This document shows, piece after piece, positions 1 through 8,799 of a DNA stretch of 64,000 nt (the first letter of the stretch is position 1; each line of letters starts with the position of its first letter). The notes under the pieces are model-generated. The model searched no databases. It was given only the letters and a program-made list of their open reading frames with translations, and was not told where the DNA came from. Source of the DNA: Actinomadura sp. 6K520 (GTDB lineage: Bacteria; Actinomycetota; Actinomycetes; Streptosporangiales; Streptosporangiaceae); the NCBI RefSeq assembly GCF_004349245.1, contig NZ_SMLC01000004.1:1-64000 (forward strand), in the 5' to 3' direction. Position numbers and translations under genes: made by a program.

Positions 1-1
1 C

Positions 2-55
2 CTTCCCCGACGCCCTCCGCCCCCGCCCGTGAGCCCGGCGGAGAAACGGCGATGA
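2..55 (+). CDS. possible 3' end of the gene upstream of tlyA (partial)
   Basis: A reading frame open from the left edge ends in a TGA that overlaps the tlyA start as ATGA, the same 4-bp coupling used by several gene pairs in this window. It encodes only about 17 residues, rich in proline and arginine, so the protein cannot be identified. It may equally be non-coding leader; the coupling geometry is the only support. Confidence 0.25.
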   Translation, partial: LPRRPPPPPVSPAEKRR

Positions 56-852
56 GCAGGCGCCGCCTGGACGCGGAGCTCGTGCGGCGCGGCCTGGCCC
101 GGTCCAGGGAGCACGCGGGGCAGCTGATCGGGGACGGCCGGGTGCGGGTCGGCGGGCAGCCCGCGGCCAAGGCGGCGACGCAGGTCGAGACCGGCGCCGC
201 GATCGTGGTCGCCGAGGCCGGCGGCGGCCCGGAGTACGTCTCGCGCGGCGGGCACAAGCTCGCCGGTGCGCTGGACGCGTTCGGCGGGCCGGACGTGAAG
301 GGCCGGGTGTGCCTCGACGCGGGCGCCTCCACCGGAGGGTTCACCGACGTCCTGCTGCGCGCGGGCGCGGCGCGCGTGTACGCGGTCGACGTCGGGTACG
401 GCCAGATCGCCTGGTCCCTGCGGACGGACGAGCGGGTCACCGTGATGGAACGGGTGAACATCCGCGAGCTGACGCCGGAGATGCTCGACGGCGACCCGCC
501 GGAACTCGTCGTCGGGGACCTGTCGTTCATCTCCCTGAGGCTCGTCCTCGGGCCGCTGCGCGCGTGCGCGGCGCCCGAAGCCGACTTCGCGCTCATGGTG
601 AAACCGCAGTTCGAGGTCGGCAAGGACAGGGTCGGCGCGGGCGGGGTCGTGCGCGACCCGGAGCTCCGCGCCGACGCGGTGCGCCGCGTGGCCGGGCATG
701 CGGCGACAATGGGCCTCGGGGTCCGGGGCGTGACGGCGAGCCCGCTGCCGGGCCCGTCGGGGAACGTGGAGTACTTCCTGTGGCTGCGCGCCGGCGCCCC
801 GCCGCTCGACCCGGCCGACCTCGCCAAGGCCATCGCGGAGGGCCCGCAGTGA
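52..852 (+). CDS. tlyA: TlyA-family 16S/23S rRNA 2'-O-methyltransferase
   Basis: The 266-residue protein has the TlyA layout: an N-terminal S4-like RNA-binding domain (about residues 3-60, RRRLDAELVRRGLARSREHA) followed by an FtsJ/RrmJ-type SAM methyltransferase fold. The SAM-binding stretch CLDAGASTGGFTD lies near residue 87, with the later motifs GDLSFISLR and MVKPQFEVGK. In mycobacteria TlyA methylates 16S C1409 and 23S C1920 and its loss gives capreomycin resistance. A GGAG about 10 bases upstream supports the ATG. The order tlyA-nadK-recN-steA-steB matches Rv1694-Rv1698 of Mycobacterium tuberculosis, which supports the assignment. Confidence 0.93.
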   Translation: MSRRRLDAELVRRGLARSREHAGQLIGDGRVRVGGQPAAKAATQVETGAAIVVAEAGGGPEYVSRGGHKLAGALDAFGGPDVKGRVCLDAGASTGGFTDVLLRAGAARVYAVDVGYGQIAWSLRTDERVTVMERVNIRELTPEMLDGDPPELVVGDLSFISLRLVLGPLRACAAPEADFALMVKPQFEVGKDRVGAGGVVRDPELRADAVRRVAGHAATMGLGVRGVTASPLPGPSGNVEYFLWLRAGAPPLDPADLAKAIAEGPQ

Positions 853-887
853 TCGGCGGCACGATGATCGGCAGGGCTCCGCGGGAC

Positions 888-950
888 CGTACAGAGGGCG
901 TCCGAACGGGGAACTTCCCCCAGCGGGACGTTCGTCCAGCCGTCTGTACG
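888..950 (+). other. nested inverted repeats in the tlyA-nadK gap
   Basis: CGTACAGA (888-895) pairs with TCTGTACG (943-950), CGAACG (903-908) pairs with CGTTCG (929-934), and an inner GGGGAACTTCCCC (908-920) is itself palindromic. The structure ends 28 bases before the nadK ATG. It could be a leader-RNA fold or a terminator/attenuator between tlyA and nadK. I do not recognise it as a known riboswitch class. Confidence 0.4.
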
Positions 951-978
951 CCGTAGCGCGTCGGGAGTGGGGCAGAGC

Positions 979-2019
979 ATGAGCAAGAGGTCGGTGCTTG
1001 TCGTGGCGCACACCGGGCGTCCCGAGGCGATCCGCAGCGCCGAGCTGGTCATCGAGCGGCTCAGCGAGGCCGGGATCTGCGTCCGGGTCCTCGACGAGGA
1101 GGCCGCCGCGATCGGCGGCACGGGCGTGGACGTCATGCCCAGCACCGCGGCGGCGGCCGAGGACGCCGAGGTGGTCATGGTCCTCGGCGGGGACGGGACG
1201 CTGCTGCGCGCCGCCGACCTGACCCGCACCTCCGGGACGCCGCTGCTCGGCGTCAACCTCGGCCACGTCGGGTTCCTCGCCGAGGCCGAGCGCGAGGACC
1301 TCGCCGCCACCGTCGAGGGGGTCGTGGCCCGCCGCTACGACGTCGAGGAGCGCATGACGATCGACGTCACCGCGCGCCGCAACGGCACGGTCCTCGGCAC
1401 GACGTGGGCGCTGAACGAGGCGAGCATCGAGAAGGGCGAGCGGGAGCGGATGCTGGAGGTCGTCGCCGAGATCGACGGCCGTCCCCTGTCGAACTGGGGC
1501 TGCGACGGCGTGGTGTGCGCCACACCGACCGGGTCGACCGCGTACGCGTTCTCCGCCGGCGGCCCGGTCGTGTGGCCGGAGGTCGAGGCGATGCTGGTCG
1601 TGCCGATCAGCGCGCACTCGCTGTTCGCGCGCCCGCTGGTGGTGTCGCCGCGCTCGTCGGTGGCGGTGGAGGTGCTGCCCGGCACGCCCCGGGCCGTCCT
1701 GTGGTGCGACGGGCGGCGCACCCTCGACCTGCCGCCCGGCGCGCGGGTCGAGGTCCGGCGCGGTGTGGAGCCCGTGCGGCTCGCCCGGCTGCATCTCACC
1801 CCGTTCACCGACCGGCTGGTCACCAAGTTCGGGCTGCCCGTGACGGGGTGGCGGGGCCGGGTCCGCCAGCCCGCGCACCCGTCGCCCTCACTGGAGGACT
1901 CGCAGGTCGGAGACGTTCCGGCGGCGGGCGGCACCCCCGGCCGCCCCGCACCGGGCACGGCCGCGGGCGGGGGGCCCGCGGCGCCGGACGGGGGAGCATC
2001 CGGCGGGGAGAGGAGATAA
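979..2019 (+). CDS. nadK: NAD kinase
   Basis: ATP (or polyphosphate)-dependent phosphorylation of NAD to NADP. The protein shows the family hallmarks: the GGDGT motif (VLGGDGTLLRA, near residue 70), the LGHVGFLAE segment, NEASIEKG, and the glycine-rich GCDGVVCATPTGSTAYAFS. I chose the ATG at 979, which sits behind a GGGAG; an in-frame GTG at 967 would add four residues. A proline/glycine-rich tail of about 60 residues after LVTKFGLPV is probably disordered. The stop lies inside a small palindrome (2012-2024), and recN follows closely, so co-transcription is likely. Confidence 0.94.
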   Translation: MSKRSVLVVAHTGRPEAIRSAELVIERLSEAGICVRVLDEEAAAIGGTGVDVMPSTAAAAEDAEVVMVLGGDGTLLRAADLTRTSGTPLLGVNLGHVGFLAEAEREDLAATVEGVVARRYDVEERMTIDVTARRNGTVLGTTWALNEASIEKGERERMLEVVAEIDGRPLSNWGCDGVVCATPTGSTAYAFSAGGPVVWPEVEAMLVVPISAHSLFARPLVVSPRSSVAVEVLPGTPRAVLWCDGRRTLDLPPGARVEVRRGVEPVRLARLHLTPFTDRLVTKFGLPVTGWRGRVRQPAHPSPSLEDSQVGDVPAAGGTPGRPAPGTAAGGGPAAPDGGASGGERR

Positions 2020-2060
2020 TCTCCACAGGCGCTGGTCCGGGATCTGTTTTGCGGAGGGTT

Positions 2061-3785
2061 GTGACGCTGGTGCGCCCGATGGTCGATGAGGTGCGGATCC
2101 AGGGCCTCGGAGTGATCGACGAGGCCGTGCTCGATCTGTCCCCGGGGTTCAACGTGGTGACCGGCGAGACCGGGGCGGGCAAGACCATGGTCGTCACCAG
2201 CCTCGGGCTGCTGTTCGGCGGCCGCGCCGACCCGCAGCGGGTCAGGCCGGGCGCCGACCGCGCCACCGTGGAGGGCCGGATCGTCGTCGATCCCGGCGGC
2301 CGCGTGGTCGAGCGCGTCGAGGAGTCCGGCGGCGAGCTGGACGACGGCGCGCTGATCGTCACCCGGTCGGTGTCGGCGGAGGGCCGCTCCCGCGCGTTCC
2401 TCGGCGGGCGGTCCGTCCCCGTCAACGTGCTGATCAACCTCGCCGACGACCTGGTCGCCGTGCACGGGCAGTCCGACCAGCAGCGGCTGCTGCAGTCGTC
2501 GCGGCAGCGCGGCGCGCTCGACCGGTACGCGGGCGCGGCGCTCACCAAGCCCATGCGCGGCTACACCAAGGCGTACCAGCGGCACCGGCAGGTCACCGCG
2601 CTGCTGGAGGAGCTGACGACCCGGGCGCGGGAGCGGGCCCAGGAGGCGGACGTGCTCCGCTTCGGCCTGGAGGAGATCGAGAAGGTCGACCCGAAGGACG
2701 GCGAGGACGTCGGCCTCGCCGCGGAGGAGGAGCGCCTCGGGCACGCCGACGCGCTGCGCGGCGCCGCCGACACCGCGCACGAGGCGCTGCTCGGCGACGC
2801 GGCCGCCGCGTTCGAGGCCGCGAACGTGACGAGCCTGCTCGGCCAGGCCCGCAACGCACTGGACGCCGTCCGCGAGCACGACCCGGAGCTGGCGGCGCTC
2901 GCCGACCGGCTCGCCGAGGCCGGCTACCTGGTCTCCGACGTCGGCACCGACCTCGCCTCCTACGCCGAGTCCGTCGACGCCGACCCCGCGCGGCTCGCCG
3001 CCGTCCAGGAGCGGCGGGCCGAGCTCACCGGCCTCACCCGCAAGTACGGCGGCGCGGAGGGGACGGTCGCGGAGGTCCTGGAGTGGGCGCGCAGGTCCGC
3101 GGCCCGGCTCACCGAGCTGGAGGGCGACGACGACCGCATCGAGGAGCTGCGCGCCGAGCACGCGGAGCTGACCGGGCGGCTCACCGCCGAGGCCGCGGAG
3201 CTGACCGAGGTCCGCACCCGCGCCGCCGAACGGTTCTCCGACGCCGTCACCGGGGAGCTGACGGCGCTGGCGATGCCGCACGCCCGCGTCGTCGTCACCG
3301 TCACCCCGACCGAGGACTACGGCCCCCACGGCGTCGACGAGGTCGAGGTGCGGCTCGCGCCGCATCCGGGCGCCAAGCCGCTGCCGCTGCACAAGGGCGC
3401 CTCCGGCGGCGAGCTCTCCCGCGTCATGCTGGCGATCGAGGTCGTGTTCGCCGGCGCGGACCCGGTGCCGACGTTCGTGTTCGACGAGGTCGACGCCGGC
3501 GTCGGCGGCAAGGCCGCCGTCGAGATCGGGCGCCGGCTGGCGCGGCTCGCCCGCAACGCCCAGGTGATCGTCGTCACACACCTGCCGCAGGTCGCGGCGT
3601 TCGCCGACCAGCACCTGCTGGTGGAGAAGTCCGACGACGGCAGCGTCACCAGCAGCGGCGTCACCGCCCTGGACCGGGAGGGCCGCGTACGGGAGCTGTC
3701 CCGGATGCTCGCCGGCCTGGAGGACTCCGAACTGGGCCGCGCCCACGCCGAGGAACTGCTGGCCATGGCCTCCGAGGAACGTTGA
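2061..3785 (+). CDS. recN: DNA repair protein RecN
   Basis: SMC-like ATPase acting in double-strand-break repair. The N-terminal half has a Walker A (TGETGAGKTMV, near residue 34) and the QSDQQRLLQ segment; the middle is predicted coiled coil; the C-terminal half has the ABC signature (KGASGGELSRVML) and Walker B (TFVFDEVDAGVGG) followed by IVVTHLPQVAAFAD. At 574 residues it has the usual RecN length. The start is uncertain among GTG 2061, GTG 2070 and ATG 2079; GGAGG at 2053-2057 lies just upstream. I see no convincing LexA box in the short gap after nadK. Confidence 0.93.
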   Translation: MTLVRPMVDEVRIQGLGVIDEAVLDLSPGFNVVTGETGAGKTMVVTSLGLLFGGRADPQRVRPGADRATVEGRIVVDPGGRVVERVEESGGELDDGALIVTRSVSAEGRSRAFLGGRSVPVNVLINLADDLVAVHGQSDQQRLLQSSRQRGALDRYAGAALTKPMRGYTKAYQRHRQVTALLEELTTRARERAQEADVLRFGLEEIEKVDPKDGEDVGLAAEEERLGHADALRGAADTAHEALLGDAAAAFEAANVTSLLGQARNALDAVREHDPELAALADRLAEAGYLVSDVGTDLASYAESVDADPARLAAVQERRAELTGLTRKYGGAEGTVAEVLEWARRSAARLTELEGDDDRIEELRAEHAELTGRLTAEAAELTEVRTRAAERFSDAVTGELTALAMPHARVVVTVTPTEDYGPHGVDEVEVRLAPHPGAKPLPLHKGASGGELSRVMLAIEVVFAGADPVPTFVFDEVDAGVGGKAAVEIGRRLARLARNAQVIVVTHLPQVAAFADQHLLVEKSDDGSVTSSGVTALDREGRVRELSRMLAGLEDSELGRAHAEELLAMASEER

Positions 3786-3880
3786 CCGCGGCGCAAAGCC
3801 CCCCGGATAAGCAGGGTGCCGCCGCGGGGGGACGACCCGCGCGCAAAATCACAGAGAGTACGCGAACGGACACGCCTGGA

Positions 3881-3898
3881 CGCCCGTCTTTTCGGGCG
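3881..3898 (+). other. stem-loop between recN and steA
   Basis: CGCCCG-TCTTTT-CGGGCG forms a 6-bp GC stem with a pyrimidine loop about 30 bases before steA. It may be a weak terminator or mRNA-processing structure; there is no downstream U-tract. Confidence 0.3.
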
Positions 3899-3930
3899 AC
3901 CGCATCCGCGCTCTGGCAGGATGGCAAGTG

Positions 3931-5169
3931 ATGAGCGACCCGTCACCCACCACCGAGCGCCGCGTCCGGCTGGCACAGAAACTGCCGCTGCGCGCGCTCG
4001 CGCGCGGCCGTGGCCGCGAGGACGGCCTGCCCGGGGTCAGCGCCACGGTCCGGCTCGACCGCCGCACCAAGGACCTCACCAAACGCCTCCAGCCGGGCGA
4101 GGTCGCGGTGATCGACCATGTCGACCTCGACCGCGTCAGCGCCGAGTCGCTGGTCTCCTGCCGGGTCGGCGCCGTCGTCAACGTCGCCCCGAGCATCTCG
4201 GGCCGGTACCCCAACCTCGGCCCGCAGATCCTGCTGGGGGCCGGCATCACGCTGGTCGACGACGTCGGCCCGGAGATCTTCGCCAAGCTGCAGGAGGGCG
4301 ACCAGGTCCGCGTCGACGGCTGCGCCGTGCACCGCGGCGACGAGCTCATCGTCAAGGGCACCGAGCAGACCCCCGAGTCGGTGGAGACGGCGCTGGTCGA
4401 GGCGAAGGCGGGCCTCGCGAGCCAGCTGGAGGCGTTCGCCGCCAACACGATGGAGTACGTCAAGCGCGAGCGCGACCTGCTCATCGACGGCGTCGGCGTC
4501 CCCGACGTCACCACGAAGCTCGCCGGGCGGCACGCCCTGATCGTGATCCGCGGCTACCACTACCGCGAGGACATCGCGACCCTGCGGCCCTACATCCGCG
4601 AGTACCGGCCGGTCCTGATCGGCGTCGACGGCGGTGCCGACGCGCTGCTGGAGGCCGGCTACCGCCCCGACATGATCGTCGGGGACATGGACTCGGTCTC
4701 CGACGACGCGCTCACCTGCGGCGCGGAGATCGTCGTGCACGCCTACCGGGACGGGCGGGCCCCCGGGCTGAAACGGGTGCACGAGCTCGGCCTGGAGGCG
4801 GTCACGTTCCCCGCCACCGCCACCAGCGAGGACATCGCGATGCTGCTCGCCGACGACAAGGGCGCCTCGCTCATCGTCGCGGTCGGCACGCACGCCAACA
4901 TGGTCGAGTTCCTCGACAAGGGGCGCGCCGGCATGGCCAGCACCTTCCTCACCCGCCTGCGGGTCGGCAGCAAGCTCGTGGACGCCAAGGGCGTCAGCCG
5001 GCTCTACCGCAGCCGCATCTCCACCTGGTCGCTGCTGTTCCTCGTCCTCGGCGCGCTCGTCGCCATCGTCATCGCCGTCGCCGTGTCCCCGGCGGGGGAC
5101 GTCATCAGTCCCCTGCTCGCCGACCGCTGGCACGCCTTCGTCTTCTGGCTGACCGGACTCTTCACGTGA
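3931..5169 (+). CDS. steA: SteA-like putative cytokinetic ring protein
   Basis: The 412-residue protein matches the Rv1697/SteA family. It has an N-terminal region of about 200 residues, a thiamin-pyrophosphokinase-like fold with GVDGGADALLEAGY and IVGDMDSVSDD (about residues 230-260), and a C-terminal transmembrane helix (LLFLVLGALVAIVIAVAV). In Corynebacterium glutamicum SteA acts with the membrane protein SteB in cell separation and controls peptidoglycan hydrolysis at the septum. The following gene overlaps it by 4 bp (GTGA) and is the SteB homologue. An extra GTG at 3928 precedes the ATG. The TPK-like motifs need not mean thiamine chemistry. Confidence 0.85.
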   Translation: MSDPSPTTERRVRLAQKLPLRALARGRGREDGLPGVSATVRLDRRTKDLTKRLQPGEVAVIDHVDLDRVSAESLVSCRVGAVVNVAPSISGRYPNLGPQILLGAGITLVDDVGPEIFAKLQEGDQVRVDGCAVHRGDELIVKGTEQTPESVETALVEAKAGLASQLEAFAANTMEYVKRERDLLIDGVGVPDVTTKLAGRHALIVIRGYHYREDIATLRPYIREYRPVLIGVDGGADALLEAGYRPDMIVGDMDSVSDDALTCGAEIVVHAYRDGRAPGLKRVHELGLEAVTFPATATSEDIAMLLADDKGASLIVAVGTHANMVEFLDKGRAGMASTFLTRLRVGSKLVDAKGVSRLYRSRISTWSLLFLVLGALVAIVIAVAVSPAGDVISPLLADRWHAFVFWLTGLFT

Positions 5170-6122
5170 TCGATTTCCGTTACCACCTCGTCTCCATCGT
5201 CGCGATCTTCCTGGCGCTGGCGCTCGGCATCGTGCTGGGCTCCACCACGCTGTCGGACTCGGTGAGCGACACCCTGCGGCAGCAGGCCAACCAGGCCGCC
5301 AAGAGCGCCCAGCAGGCCCGTAACCAGCAGCGGCAGCTGCAGGAGCAGGTCAACGGGCAGGAGCAGTTCGCCGGCGTGCTGTCGCCGCAGATCGTCGCGG
5401 ACCGGCTCAAGGGCCAGTCCGTCGTCCTGGTCGAGGCGCCCGGCGCCGGCGACGACAGCATCGAGCAGGTCAGCGAGCTGGCCAAGAACGCGGGCGCCGC
5501 CGTCACCGGCCGCGTCACCGTCCAGAGCAAGCTGCTGGACGACGACCAGCTGATGACGATCGACGAGCTGGCCACCCAGCTGAAGGCCGACGACGTCGAG
5601 TTCCCCGAGGACGCGGACGCCTACGACAAGGCGGGCGCGGTCCTCGCGGGCGCCCTGGTCACCCGGGACCCCGGCGAGTCCGGCCGCGAGGACGCCGCCG
5701 GCGGGGCCGTCCTCAACGGCTTCAAGGAGGCCGGGTACATCACCGTCACCGGGAAGCCCGGCCGGCACGCGACGCTCGCCGTGGTGGTCGGCCCCGCCAC
5801 CCCGTACGCCTACGAGGGCGGCGGCGACGACAACAAGGCCCTGATCTCGCTGGCCTCCGCCCTCGACGCCGCCGGGCGCGGTACGGTCGTCGGTGGCCCC
5901 TCGACCTCCGCACAGGAGGGCGGGCTGATCGCGGCGCTGCGCGACTCCGACGCCGAGGAGAACGTCTCCACCGTCGACGTGGTGGACACCCCCTCCGGCC
6001 AGGTCGTCACGATCCTGGCGCTGCAGAACGAGATGAACGGCAAGAGCGGGCAGTACGGGACGGGCGCCGGCGTGAGCGGCTACCTGCCCTCGCCCGCGCC
6101 AACGGCGGGGAAGAACGGGTGA
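5166..6122 (+). CDS. steB: SteB / MctB-like membrane protein ('copper transporter' family)
   Basis: The GTG start overlaps the steA stop by 4 bp, so the two are translationally coupled. The 318-residue protein has one N-terminal transmembrane helix (YHLVSIVAIFLALALGIVLG) followed by a coiled coil rich in Q, A and R (about residues 35-75), then a soluble domain. This is the layout of Rv1698/MctB, reported in mycobacteria to limit copper accumulation, and of corynebacterial SteB, the SteA partner in daughter-cell separation. Next to steA the cell-division role is the better guess; 'copper transporter' is a family label only. Confidence 0.82.
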   Translation: MIDFRYHLVSIVAIFLALALGIVLGSTTLSDSVSDTLRQQANQAAKSAQQARNQQRQLQEQVNGQEQFAGVLSPQIVADRLKGQSVVLVEAPGAGDDSIEQVSELAKNAGAAVTGRVTVQSKLLDDDQLMTIDELATQLKADDVEFPEDADAYDKAGAVLAGALVTRDPGESGREDAAGGAVLNGFKEAGYITVTGKPGRHATLAVVVGPATPYAYEGGGDDNKALISLASALDAAGRGTVVGGPSTSAQEGGLIAALRDSDAEENVSTVDVVDTPSGQVVTILALQNEMNGKSGQYGTGAGVSGYLPSPAPTAGKNG

Positions 6123-6126
6123 CCTG

Positions 6127-7149
6127 ATGAAGCGACGCATCGCCGCAGGCTCGGCGGGACGGCTCGGCGCGGTGGCCGGCGCGGCCCTGGGCGCCGCCGC
6201 CGCACGCGCCGCCTACGCCGCGCTGACCCGCAACCCGCCCGGCCTGAACGGGGTGCCGGGCGACGAGGTATGGGGCCGCACCAACCACCGCGGGGAGCCG
6301 GTGACGCTGCTGGAGGGGCCCGCGGTCGTCGCGGGCGCCGCCGCGGCGGGGCTGCTGGCGCCCGGCGTGGCAGGCCGGACGCGGGCCGCCGCGCTGCTCG
6401 CCGGCGCCGGATCCGGAATCCTCGGCGGCTACGACGACCTGGCCGGCTCGGCGTCGTCGCGCGGCTTCAAGGGCCACCTGACCGCACTGGCCCGCGGCGA
6501 GGTCACCAGCGGCGCGGTGAAGATCCTCGGCATCGGCGCGACCGGGCTGGCCGCCGCCGCCGTCGCCGGATCGCCCGCCCCGACCCGGACGGGACGCGCG
6601 TTCGACGCCCTCCTCAACGGCGCGGTCATCGCCGGGTCCGCGAACCTGATGAACCTGTTCGACCTGCGTCCCGGCCGGGCCGTGAAGGTCGGCCTCATCA
6701 CCGGCACGCCGCTGGCGCTGGCGCGCCCGTCCGCCGCCGTCGTGGCCGCGCCGCTCGGCGCCGCCGCCGCGCTGCTGCCCGAGGACCTCGGCGAGCGCGC
6801 GATGCTCGGCGACACCGGATCCAACGCGCTCGGCGCGCTGCTCGGCCTGGCCGCCACCCGCCTCGGCCGCGGCCCCCGGCTCGCCGTGCTGACCGGCCTC
6901 GTCGGCCTGAACGCCGCCAGCGAGTTCGTCAGCTTCACCAAGGTCATCGCGGGCAACCCGGTGCTGAACCGCATCGACATGCTCGGCCGCCGCCCGGTCG
7001 CCACGCCCGCCACCACGGCGGCGCCCGCCTCGGTCGATGACGCCGGCAAGCCGGGCATGGAGGACGCGTTCCGCCCGTCCGTCCCGCCGCAGTCCGGTCC
7101 GGCGGGCACCGGAGTGACGGGCAACGGCGTCACCGCCGACCCCGCGTAG
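6127..7149 (+). CDS. MraY/WecA-type polyprenyl-phosphate sugar-1-phosphate transferase homologue
   Basis: A 340-residue, strongly hydrophobic protein with many alanine/leucine-rich membrane segments. Three short motifs match the acidic motifs of the MraY/WecA superfamily: GGYDDLAG (family DDxxD/G Mg-binding motif), NLMNLFDLRPGRA (family NxxNxxDGxNGL) and MLGDTGSNALGALLG (family GDxGSxxLG). It begins 4 bases after steB and is followed by a MurJ-like flippase and a GT4 enzyme, which fits lipid-linked glycan assembly. The sugar and lipid substrates are unknown. The last 40 residues look disordered. Confidence 0.7.
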   Translation: MKRRIAAGSAGRLGAVAGAALGAAAARAAYAALTRNPPGLNGVPGDEVWGRTNHRGEPVTLLEGPAVVAGAAAAGLLAPGVAGRTRAAALLAGAGSGILGGYDDLAGSASSRGFKGHLTALARGEVTSGAVKILGIGATGLAAAAVAGSPAPTRTGRAFDALLNGAVIAGSANLMNLFDLRPGRAVKVGLITGTPLALARPSAAVVAAPLGAAAALLPEDLGERAMLGDTGSNALGALLGLAATRLGRGPRLAVLTGLVGLNAASEFVSFTKVIAGNPVLNRIDMLGRRPVATPATTAAPASVDDAGKPGMEDAFRPSVPPQSGPAGTGVTGNGVTADPA

Positions 7150-7182
7150 GCGCACCAGAACCCCCCGCGGCATTCCAGCAGC

Positions 7183-8799
7183 GTGCCACCGTCAACTCTC
7201 CGCCGCCTGACCGGCGGCCTCGCCGGCGCCGCCGTCGTCATCGGGATCATCACGGTCCTGGCGCGGCTCGCCGGATTCGGGCGCACCTACGCGTTCTCCC
7301 AGACCGTCACCACCTCGTGCCTCAGCCAGGCGTACTTCACCTCCACGCAGCTCCCGTTCATCGTCTACGAGATCGTCGCGGGCGGCGCCCTGACCGCCAT
7401 GGTCGTGCCGGTGCTGGCCGGGGCCGCCGAGCGCGGCGACCGCGACGAGGTCCGCCGCATCGGGTCGGCGCTGCTCACCTGGATCGTCGTGCTGATGGTG
7501 CCGCTGTCGGTGCTGATGGCGCTCGGCGCCCGCCCGATCATGGAGCTGCTCGTCGGCCGCGACCTGGCGGGTTGCTCGCGGGACGGCATCGTGGACGTCG
7601 GCTCCTCGATGCTCGCCGTCATGTCGGCGCAGATGGTGATGTACGGGATGGCGGTCGTCCTGTACGGGGTGCTGCAGTCCCACCGCCGGTTCATCGCCCC
7701 GGCGCTCGCACCGCTGACGTCGAGCCTGGTGGTGATCGGCGCCTACCTCGCCTACGCGCCCCTCGGCCGCGGCCACGAGAACGACCTGGCCGGCCTGCCG
7801 CTGAGCGCCGAGCTGACACTGTCGGTGGGCACGGCGCTCGGCGGCGTCGCGATGGCGGCGACCGCCGGGATCGCGGCGTGGCGGCTGCGGCTGCGGCTGC
7901 GCCCGACGCTGCGGTTCCCGGACGGGGTGGCGCGGAAGGTGCGGCGCCTCGCCGCCGCCGGGCTCGCCACGGTCGCCGCGCAGCAGTTGTCGGCGCTGCT
8001 GGTCGTGCGGCTCAGCTACGAGGGCACGGGCGGCGCCCTCGCCAACTACCAGTACGCGTGGGCGATCTACCTGCTGCCGTGGGCGATCCTGGCCGTGCCG
8101 ATCGCGACAAGCGCCTTCCCGGCCCTGTCCGCGCGGATGAGCGCCGGGGAGCACGAGCGGTTCGACCGGGTCACCGCGTCCACCACCCGGGCGGTCGTCC
8201 TCGTGTCCTGCGCGGGCGCCGCCGTGCTCGCCGCCGTCGCCGTGCCGGTCGCGGCCGTGTTCAACCCCGGCCTTCCCGAGCAGCAGGACGTGCTGTCGCG
8301 GGCGGTGCTGGCGTTCGCGCCCGGCCTCGTCGGCTACGGCCTCGTCGCGCACCTGGGGCGGGTCCTGTACGCCTGCCACCGGGGGAGGGCGGCCGCCGGC
8401 GCGGTCGTCACGGGCTGGCTGGTCGTGATGGCCGCCGACGTCGCGCTCGTGCTCACCGTCGACCGGGAGTGGGTGGTCGCCGCACTCGGTGCCGGCAACG
8501 CGGCCGGGATGACCGTCGCCGGTGTCCTGCTGGTCGCGGCGCTCGTCCGCACCAGAGGCGCCGCGTCCGCCGCCGGGACACCGCGCGCCCTGGCGGCCGG
8601 GCTGGCGGGCGGCGCCGGGGGAGGTGCGGCCGGGTACGCGACCGCGGCCCTGCTCGGCACGGGCGGGCAGTTGCACAGCATCGGGACCGGGGCGGTGGCC
8701 GCGCTCGCCGCCGGCGCGGCGTTCCTGCTCATCGCATTCATGATCGACGGCCGGGATCTTCGGGCCGTCCTCAACCGAAGGGTCACCCGCGATGTCTGA
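7183..8799 (+). CDS. murJ: MurJ-like lipid II flippase (MviN/MurJ family, MOP superfamily)
   Basis: A 538-residue polytopic membrane protein (about 14 predicted segments) beginning with a GTG. The opening ARLAGFGRTYAFSQTV and IVAGGALTAMVVPVLA segments are typical of MviN/MurJ, which moves lipid-linked peptidoglycan precursor across the membrane. It overlaps the downstream glycosyltransferase by 8 bp and follows a MraY-type protein. Actinomycetes often carry a second, larger MurJ with a pseudokinase tail near the origin; this short form may be a paralogue with another lipid-linked cargo. Confidence 0.82.
   Translation: MPPSTLRRLTGGLAGAAVVIGIITVLARLAGFGRTYAFSQTVTTSCLSQAYFTSTQLPFIVYEIVAGGALTAMVVPVLAGAAERGDRDEVRRIGSALLTWIVVLMVPLSVLMALGARPIMELLVGRDLAGCSRDGIVDVGSSMLAVMSAQMVMYGMAVVLYGVLQSHRRFIAPALAPLTSSLVVIGAYLAYAPLGRGHENDLAGLPLSAELTLSVGTALGGVAMAATAGIAAWRLRLRLRPTLRFPDGVARKVRRLAAAGLATVAAQQLSALLVVRLSYEGTGGALANYQYAWAIYLLPWAILAVPIATSAFPALSARMSAGEHERFDRVTASTTRAVVLVSCAGAAVLAAVAVPVAAVFNPGLPEQQDVLSRAVLAFAPGLVGYGLVAHLGRVLYACHRGRAAAGAVVTGWLVVMAADVALVLTVDREWVVAALGAGNAAGMTVAGVLLVAALVRTRGAASAAGTPRALAAGLAGGAGGGAAGYATAALLGTGGQLHSIGTGAVAALAAGAAFLLIAFMIDGRDLRAVLNRRVTRDV

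Noticed and set aside
1335..3746. An 803-residue minus-strand open frame across nadK and recN
   Set aside because: Antisense shadow of two conserved genes; no recognisable motifs.
6007..7173. Minus-strand frame over the MraY-like gene
   Set aside because: G/R/A-rich shadow; the plus strand has the acidic motifs of the MraY/WecA family.
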